Shown: one piece after another, positions 57,746-64,000 of the stretch
Layout of the letters: every line of letters starts with the position of its first letter
Numbering within the stretch: the first letter of the stretch is position 1
Assembly (NCBI GenBank): GCA_030762175.1
Contig: CM060833.1
Location: forward strand, 66,837,501-66,901,500
From: Metallyticus violacea
Taxonomy: Eukaryota; Arthropoda; Insecta; Mantodea; Metallyticidae
Length of the DNA stretch: 64,000 nt
Direction: 5' to 3'
The notes under the pieces: generated by a model
What the model saw: the letters and a program-made list of their open reading frames with translations, nothing else
What the model was told of the DNA's origin: nothing
Database searches by the model: none
Translations under genes and position numbers: made by a program

Positions 57746-60565
57746 CTGTAGCGTGAACCTGTAGCGTATTTTGACCCACCATGCATTTCATTCAGTGCAA
57801 TTGATAAACCTTTCCGTGTATCCAAAGTGACCGTAATTAATTTAAATACAAATATTCGAACTTTGTTTCATACAGGAATTGTCATTATAAATTCATCTTT
57901 ACCCTGTAACAAAATAAAAACTGAAATATTTTTCTAATGATTTTCAAACTTTCACTTGTTTGATTTCTTTGCATATCCGTCATTTTATGTTCCTCTTCAA
58001 CATCCAGTAACAGCCGGTCATCGAATTAATTCCATCTTCTCTTCTCCCCTTGTTTTTAACCCCTTAATACCCGGTGAAATTATTCACCTTACTCTTCACT
58101 ATAATGTCTCGCATTTTTCTGGAAAATAAATCAATATGGAAATGTAAAAAGTTATTTTTATCTCATGTTACAATTTAACTAAATGAAGATTTGCAATATT
58201 GCTTCAATAAATTTCTTCTAATTTCGATCTATATTATTTACTAGAAATTTTTCAAAATGTAGTCAATTTGTGGATTTGATAATCAACAAGAATTTGAAAT
58301 TTCAGCTTTTCTTGTGTGATGGAAGAGATTGAAAGGTACTTGAAGCAGGGTCCCCTTACGGTAGAGCCCTTACAAACTGCTTCATCAAGCCCAGTTTGAT
58401 GTTTAGTGATTGAATCAAGACAGGGGCGTCCGGTTTCATCTCAATAAGAGCAAAAGTAATTTAAAATGTTTAATGTCATTCTAACCTCATCCTCTGCCCC
58501 TTTTGTTTTTTGCTTTACGTTTTAGCACTTGAGGATGTTTATTAACAAGTTATTAAAAATATAAGCTCTACACATGCTAAGTGATATAAATAATAATTAG
58601 GGTGTCCATAATTGGCGACAGATTCAATTTTATTTATTATTGCCTCTTTGATTCATAATGAAAAGCTTAAGGAAGAACCGACGCAAATCATTTCTTATAC
58701 AGTAAATTAAATTACATTTTTGTCACATTTAAGGACAAGAAAGAAAATAGAATTATTGAACTGTGTTACAATAAAATGTAAAATTGATCTACCTATTTTT
58801 ATGTCGGAATAGTTTAAACAAAAAATTGGATTCGTCTTGGTTCCTTCCTGTATTCATCTATTACTTTCCCAATAAAAATGGGCCTTATTCCTGCGATTTC
58901 ATTTTTCTGGATGAACTAATGTAAATAGAAGGCTATCTATCATTCTTTTTAGCCATTCTTTCACGAATCTTAAAACAGGTACTTTAAAAAAAATTAACAA
59001 ATCGTAATAACACCCATTAAAAAGATTCTACTGAGGATAGCGTTTAGAACAAGTCTATAGTAAAGCTAATAGAAACTTGATATTATTATAAAACTATATA
59101 ATTAAAATTAGACTGGTAATTAAAAGCAAATATTTAGTCTATTATTATTCTGCTAAATGACGTCAGTATGCACAAAATACAATTCGTTTATAATCCACAG
59201 TATTTGCATTGGTGAGGCGACCTTATAAAACATATTCTTTCTGCACTTAATATTCAATGGTGTAATGTAGTTAATGGCGCAACGATGTAGACGCTGGATG
59301 CCAAATTTGCAACCGTATCTAGGTGTGTCGTCGTAGACGTTGTTTCCAACTACCACCACAATATGCACGGTTAGGTCACAGTTTATTAGAGCTGGATTTT
59401 TCAGAAGGACACTTCTGGGGTGAAAGGAGTGACTAAGTATATCAAAATCACATGGGAAAATAATCTACTAAGTTTATTAATGACTTGTCATTAACACACA
59501 ACTGATAAAATGAACTTTGAGGATATTATTAGCTGTAGATTAAACATGAGATAAGCGTGACGGAATTTATATTTATCTTCCGACAACTGTGCTTTAATGG
59601 CAATATTCCTTTTGTGGTTGGTAATACCAAAGACAATCTATTTGATTTTATATCGGCGTAAATTCTCTTGCTATCGCCAATAGGTATTTAACACGCCTTA
59701 TTTTCATTATCCTGGTATAACTCGTATAATATATTCCAATATGGATACTAATTCGAACTCGTGACTTTTATTATTCACCACGACTAATAAACTTCTTCCC
59801 ACAAAATAAAACTCGCGACTTCTCTTTACGGAGTACTAATTACGACTTCTTCTCATGAAATACATCCTCTCCCTATGGAATACAAAGCACAACTACATAA
59901 ATTTTTAAATATAAACTGTCACTTATTGCAATGGATTGTAACAATTCATTTCTAATTAGTCACAGTAAATCTGTCTGTCTCGTGCTTCATTCTTGATACA
60001 TTTTATTAATGTTGTTACGTTTGCCATTGGTTGATTCTCTTAATATTACAATTTTCGTTATCTGTAGCTAATCTTTTCATATTCTTGGCTCTGTGTGTGG
60101 TCCTACATTTATATTATTAAGTATTATCATTAAGGCCAACAAACAAACATTAAGATATACATTTAATAGCCCTTATGTGATACATGAAATCTATACAAAT
60201 GAGCTTACTAGATTTATACTATTTAAAACATATTACCAACGAATATTTGTTATTTGAATTGGAAATTAAAACCCCTTACCTAACATAAAAACACGTGCAA
60301 ATGAACTCATTACCTTTATATGATTAAAAACATATATCAATGGATGTTTTGAGTTTTAAATAAAATATGATAGCCTTTATCTTACGTAATAAAATAGTAA
60401 ATGGATTTCTTCAATTAACATAGTTATTACCATTACCAAATGCTACAAACTTTCCCCCTTCTTCAACAGATTGTAACTGTAAGCCTGGACAAAAACTCTC
60501 TTATAAACTGAGAAACCTCCAGATATTGAATTTTCCTCAACAAACAGATCTTAGTTCTTTAATTG
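57746..60565. other. No gene recognised apart from a fossil fragment at 58.4 kb
   Basis: AT-rich; the 71-codon minus ORF at 59,153-59,368 is not recognised. Confidence 0.5.
58345..58450 (-). pseudogene. Fragment of the same unknown ORF family as 15,394-17,445
   Basis: The minus strand reads SLNIKLGLMKQFVRALP, matching the PPLHIKLGLM-NFVKALD-type block that is the most conserved part of that family; the 17.3-kb copy has PPLDIKLGLMQAFVKTLD. Flanking sequence is degraded. This second independent copy shows that the ORF is repetitive, not a single-copy host gene. Confidence 0.6.
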
Positions 60566-60577
60566 TTAACTATTTAC

Positions 60578-60867
60578 GTCAGTCCTGGTGTCTAGTAGTA
60601 ACTATGCTTGTAGACCCAAGCTCGCGGGTTCGACCTCGACCAGGGTTGATGGGCTTTTTTTTTATTCGTGCGTAAAATTCTAAGTATGGCTTCCTTTGGA
60701 AACCGTGGGTTCGGTGTCGTAAATTTACGACACATAAAAGAACCTCAAGCCCTGAAAGAAAACGTCTCTGAGCAAAATGTATCGGCCATTTCACGCACTG
60801 AATATAATGGGACGCTGATGACCTGAAATGTTAAAGAGCATCCGTAAATAAACCAAATCAACAAAAA
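60578..60867 (+). mobile_element. SINE1, near full length, with 12-bp target duplication
   Basis: TTAACTATTTAC at 60,566-60,577 and TTAACGATTTAC at 60,868-60,879 (one mismatch) flank the copy. It has box A-like TGGTGTCTAGTAGTAAC, box B GGGTTCGACCTCGAC, a T-rich expansion after GATGGGC, the body and the 3' stem-loop (GGACGCT; AGCATCC, one broken pair). Part of the hairpin region (GGGAAGTAAAG) is deleted. Confidence 0.92.
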
Positions 60868-60879
60868 TTAACGATTTAC

Positions 60880-61783
60880 AAGCAGACAGCAAAGAGCGTT
60901 TAACTTTTACTTTCTCTATATATTGTAACGAATGTAATACAATAAAATATCATATAAAGGTTTCCCTTACGCATTACACTTATATAAAATGTCAGTAAGT
61001 TAAATTGTCTCTACTGTCCCCTTCCCTTGCGCATGCCCAGAAGCAAGATTTTTGGGGGTTTATAAACGGCTCACTCAGGGTGTTTTAATCCCGGGTACAA
61101 AATGTCCCCTCTTTGGCCAGACCCTCACACTCCAATGTATTTCCTTTGCTTGGCTATCCCAATCATCTAGAAAGCAAGGTAATTTTCATTACCCAGCTCC
61201 TAATAGTGTCCCTGTAACTGAAATTACTACCATTGGCCATTGGAGTTCCTTATTCAGACTACTTGTAAACAGTACCTTCACGTTCTTGAATGTAAATGAC
61301 TGTGACACAAATTGGCCTCATATATACGACAATATGGCTTCTTCGGCGAGTCAATGAAATTGAGTGGAACAATGTTCAGTTCCGTAGAAACGCATTAACT
61401 GCTTCATATAATTGCAGTAAACTAAGGAGTCGTTCTGTGAGAATAAAGAAGTAAGTTCCTTTTGTGTGTGTCTGCAACATAATTCCCCACATTACTCACT
61501 ACTATTTGTTAATGGGGGAGAGAGCAATGGTAGTATTGGACTTTGCTGGCAAATAGGAAGAAGGAGGAGGGAGTAGGTAAATTTTTAAACAAAGTGAGAC
61601 AACTTAGATCGAAAGAGGCAGACAACCAGGAAGGGGATAGGTAACATTAGTCACACTATTATTTATTTTTTTTTTGGAATTATTTTTACATATATGAGGG
61701 GGTGTACGTTATACAATTTTGTACTATTTTCTTTTCCGTTTATTTTATTTATATATTTTTAAAAATTCCTATAATATATCTTT

Positions 61784-61822
<39 letters not shown>

Positions 61823-61842
61823 TACTACTACTACTACTACTA

Positions 61843-61889
<47 letters not shown>

Positions 61890-62819
61890 ACTACTTACTG
61901 GCAATATAATGCTTTCATTCAGGTGAACTTCTGTACGTGATAGAAGTAAGTAACAACTGTTCTGAAATGAGCATAAACAAGGTGAATTAATAAGGAAATT
62001 AGTTTTTAACAATCTTATCTCATATCATGCAGAGTGTTTAACGCAGCATTACAAACGCCATGAGGTATGAACATTAGTGCATAATGCGTTTTCATGTGAA
62101 GGTAACAGAGCAATAGAATACTAGAAGCACTTGGTCCTCTGTAAGTATAGTTCTCAAATGTGGTCACCGTCGTGTTAATACTGGGCTGACCATACGTCGT
62201 TATATCCAGAAGAGAGTGAAATAAGCTTTTATTATCCTCCTAGCTATGCGATGATTGTGCTGGTAACGGAATTTGGACTCAAGCGCCAGAAAGCCGCAAG
62301 GGTAACCAGTACATACATACAGACAGGTATATGTCTGGAATCGCTGTAGGAGTGCACTCCATCCTTCCCCGTCACCATTGTATTGAAAAAGGCACACAAC
62401 GGGCGGCTCTCGAGAGTTGTACAAAAAATGAAAGGAAGAGAAAGCCTCAAGGAGAGGACGGGGTAACCTGGAAATGCAGCGAATGACAATATGGTAGAGG
62501 GTAAGCCCTTGACCCCGTTGAGAACCATCTTAGAGGTACAGCGGTTAAAGGGATAGTCCTGCTATTGAATAAACAAATAACCACCATGTATATCGCAACT
62601 TGAAGATACAGGACTAAAGCATTTGTCTATTCTTTTTTATTTATATCCTAATCTTAATTCCTAAAGTTAATCTTTAAAATATAGACCAGTCAAACTGTAA
62701 GAACTCTGGGGTAATTTGTGGATTGAAACAGCTAATAAAATAACTCCATTATTAAAGAACTTGTTGACAACCTATCTGTTTTAAAACGGTTGATTGGGAA
62801 ATTCAGTACAGTTAGTAAA
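60880..62819. other. No gene recognised; unexplained GC-richer segments
   Basis: Less AT-rich DNA at ~61,015-61,320 carries a 101-codon frame (61,052-61,357, non-ATG start), and ~62,240-62,560 carries two overlapping minus frames. No domain is recognised in either; the second may be an unrecognised repeat. Confidence 0.4.
61788..61895. repeat. Compound microsatellite (AT)n-(ACT)n-(CTG)n-(CTA)n
   Basis: A (AT)n tract of ~33 bp passes directly into ACT units, then CTG units of ~39 bp, then CTACTACT. Poly-Leu, Ala and Ser ORFs over this tract are artefacts. Confidence 0.97.
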
Positions 62820-62981
62820 GAAATACATTTAGCATAATTGACTTTGAAAAAGCATGTGACAAATTCCGAGATGTAAACTTTCGGAAGTTTTGAAAAATAA
62901 TAAATTATTTGTATTTATAAGAGAAATGTGTAATGATAACAAATCTTATATACAGATTGGAAAATACGCTCATAATATATG

Positions 62982-63200
62982 GCCGATGGATTTTGTGGGC
63001 GTAAAAATCCTTAGTATGGCTTCCTTCGGAAGGGAAGTAAAGCCGTGGGTCCCGTGTCGTACATTTATGGCACGATAAGGAACCTCAAGCCTGAAAGAAG
63101 AGGGCTCTGAGCAAAATTTATCGGTCGTTTCACGCCCTAATAGAATGGGACGCTGATGACCTGAGATGTTAAAGAGCGTCCATTTAAAAAAAAATTAAAA
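62982..63200 (+). mobile_element. SINE1, 5'-truncated, inside the LINE fossil
   Basis: Begins at GGCCGATGGATTTTGTGGGC, just after box B, and keeps the entire body, the 3' stem-loop (GGACGCT...AGCGTCC, perfect) and an A-rich tail. The LINE frame resumes just after it, so the SINE is younger than the LINE copy. Confidence 0.9.
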
Positions 63201-63277
63201 AAATACCTCTCACCATCAATAGAAACTTCCAAAGATTGAGGCAAGATTATAGTTTATCGCTAGTATCATTCAATTTA

Positions 63278-63300
63278 TATATATATATATATATATATAG
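63278..63300. repeat. (AT)n tract within the LINE RT fossil
   Basis: Lies precisely between the FNLY block and the EVLL block, where related LINEs have a TAT-ATA-GA(T/A) codon run (YID/YIE). Confidence 0.9.
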
Positions 63301-64000
63301 AAGTTCTATTAGATCAATGGAAACGTAGAAATCCAACATAGCAAATATTTCATTTACAATTTGCCGATGGTTAAGTAGATATTGCTAAAGACAATTTTGA
63401 TTTAGAATTCTGGATTAAAAGATTAAGAAATTGCTATGAACCATGGGACCTTACAGTAATTATAGGAAAACAGATTACTTGGTCATCTGCAAATACAAAT
63501 AGAAGCGTAGTTACTGATAAAGAAACAAATATTAAAAGTTGACCAGTCCAAATACTTAGTAACAATAATAAATAACGTAAAAGGTATTGGAAAAGGGGGA
63601 ATAAAAAATGGAATTAAGTAAAAGTATTATAAAGTGTTTAAATTCAATATGGTGGGAAAAAATACAAAACATTTGGGGAAATACTGGTGGAATTTTGAGT
63701 TATGGGAGTTAGATACGGGTACTGAATGAGTATTTTAGAAAAAGAGTATTACCCATTCAAATGGATTATCTCAGAGCGAGCGCTAGACTTTCAGAATGAA
63801 CCTAATAAAATATCTGGAAATTAGAAATGCAATGGATGAAGAAGAAACAGTACTCCAAAGAATTGACAACAAGAGCCTTAAATGTTTTGGTCATCTCATG
63901 AGAATGGACAGATAACCTAAAGTAAAGTATGAATTACAACCGCCAGCAAAACGAGGAAGAGGAAGATAAAGAAGAACTTGAAACAATGAGATTATGGAGA

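Larger units (their letters stand above)
62820..64000 (+). pseudogene. LINE ORF2 fossil interrupted by SINE1, running off the window
   Basis: In order, with frameshifts: IDFEKACD at ~62,838 (first catalytic block), then REMCNDNKSYIQIGKYAHN at ~62,920. A SINE1 follows at 62,982-63,200. After it, RLRQDYSLSLVSFNLY at ~63,238 is the QG-SLSP-LFN-Y block. EVLLDQWKRRNP lies at ~63,300, and LQFADG at ~63,358 corresponds to the FADD catalytic box with its second Asp changed. DLTVIIGKTDYLV follows at ~63,450 and YLRASARLSE-like at ~63,765. Then come ETVLQRIDNKSLKCFGHLM at ~63,847 and a basic PPAKRGRGR at ~63,943. The gene is clearly dead and its 3' end lies beyond 64,000. Confidence 0.85.

Noticed and set aside
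61052..61357. 101-codon plus ORF in a less AT-rich stretch
   Set aside because: Non-ATG start and no recognisable domain; not enough for a gene call.
61702..62012. Poly-Leu, poly-Ala and poly-Ser ORFs in three frames
   Set aside because: Translation of the compound microsatellite in different frames.
1..64000. Host genes, LTR retrotransposons, endogenous viruses, mitochondrial inserts
   Set aside because: I looked for long conserved frames, paired long direct repeats with gag/pol/integrase motifs and organelle-like coding runs, and recognised none. Absence by eye is not proof.

Overview
This window looks like intergenic or intronic DNA from a large, repeat-rich arthropod nuclear genome, most likely an insect. 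It is visibly AT-rich. I found no convincing host gene: no multi-exon coding pattern, no long conserved ORF outside transposons, no rRNA and no free-standing tRNA. The arthropod reading rests on a mariner element of an insect-type lineage, decayed LINE and transposase ORFs of kinds I associate with arthropod genomes, and at least three tRNA-headed SINE-like families. I cannot name the species.

Most recognisable content is layered mobile DNA. SINE1 (tRNA-like head, body with a 3' stem-loop, A-rich tail) occurs about ten times, near 5.5, 7.9, 9.2, 28.8, 32.2, 36.1, 45.8, 51.3, 60.6 and 63.0 kb. SINE2 (tRNA-Ser/Leu-like head) occurs near 1.0, 19.5-21.6, 34.9, 43.0, 44.4 and 48.2 kb. SINE3 occurs near 14.8 and 55.4 kb. 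LINE coding fossils lie near 6.4 (-), 16.8 (+), 30-31.5 (+), 37.4-38.1 (-), 51.1 (+) and 62.8-64.0 kb (+, running off the end). A decayed DDE transposase lies at 3.5-4.4 kb. A full-length but inactivated mariner with TA target duplication and terminal inverted repeats lies at 40,678-41,957.

Two fossil ORFs host younger insertions, and target-site duplications let the order of events be read. (1) At 15.4-17.4 kb, minus strand, an arthropod repeat-associated ORF of unknown class is split by a 963-bp insertion with an (ATT)n tail and a 9-bp duplication, and by a LINE 3' end. (2) At 44.8-46.1 kb, minus strand, a decayed SGNH-hydrolase-like ORF is split by a SINE1 with a perfect 10-bp duplication and, probably, by a short (ATT)n-tailed insertion.

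The rest is unrecognised AT-rich DNA with many microsatellites: (ATT)n, (AT)n, (CA/GT)n, (GAA)n, (ACT)n and (CTG)n. Four (ATT)n tracts end segments flanked by 8-11-bp direct repeats, which suggests that many of these arrays are retroposon tails. I did not find a new functional system. The observations most worth following are the unclassified fossil ORF family, the (ATT)n-tailed insertions, the conserved SINE1 3' stem-loop, two unclassified dispersed repeats, and a hammerhead-core-like motif at 42.2 kb.
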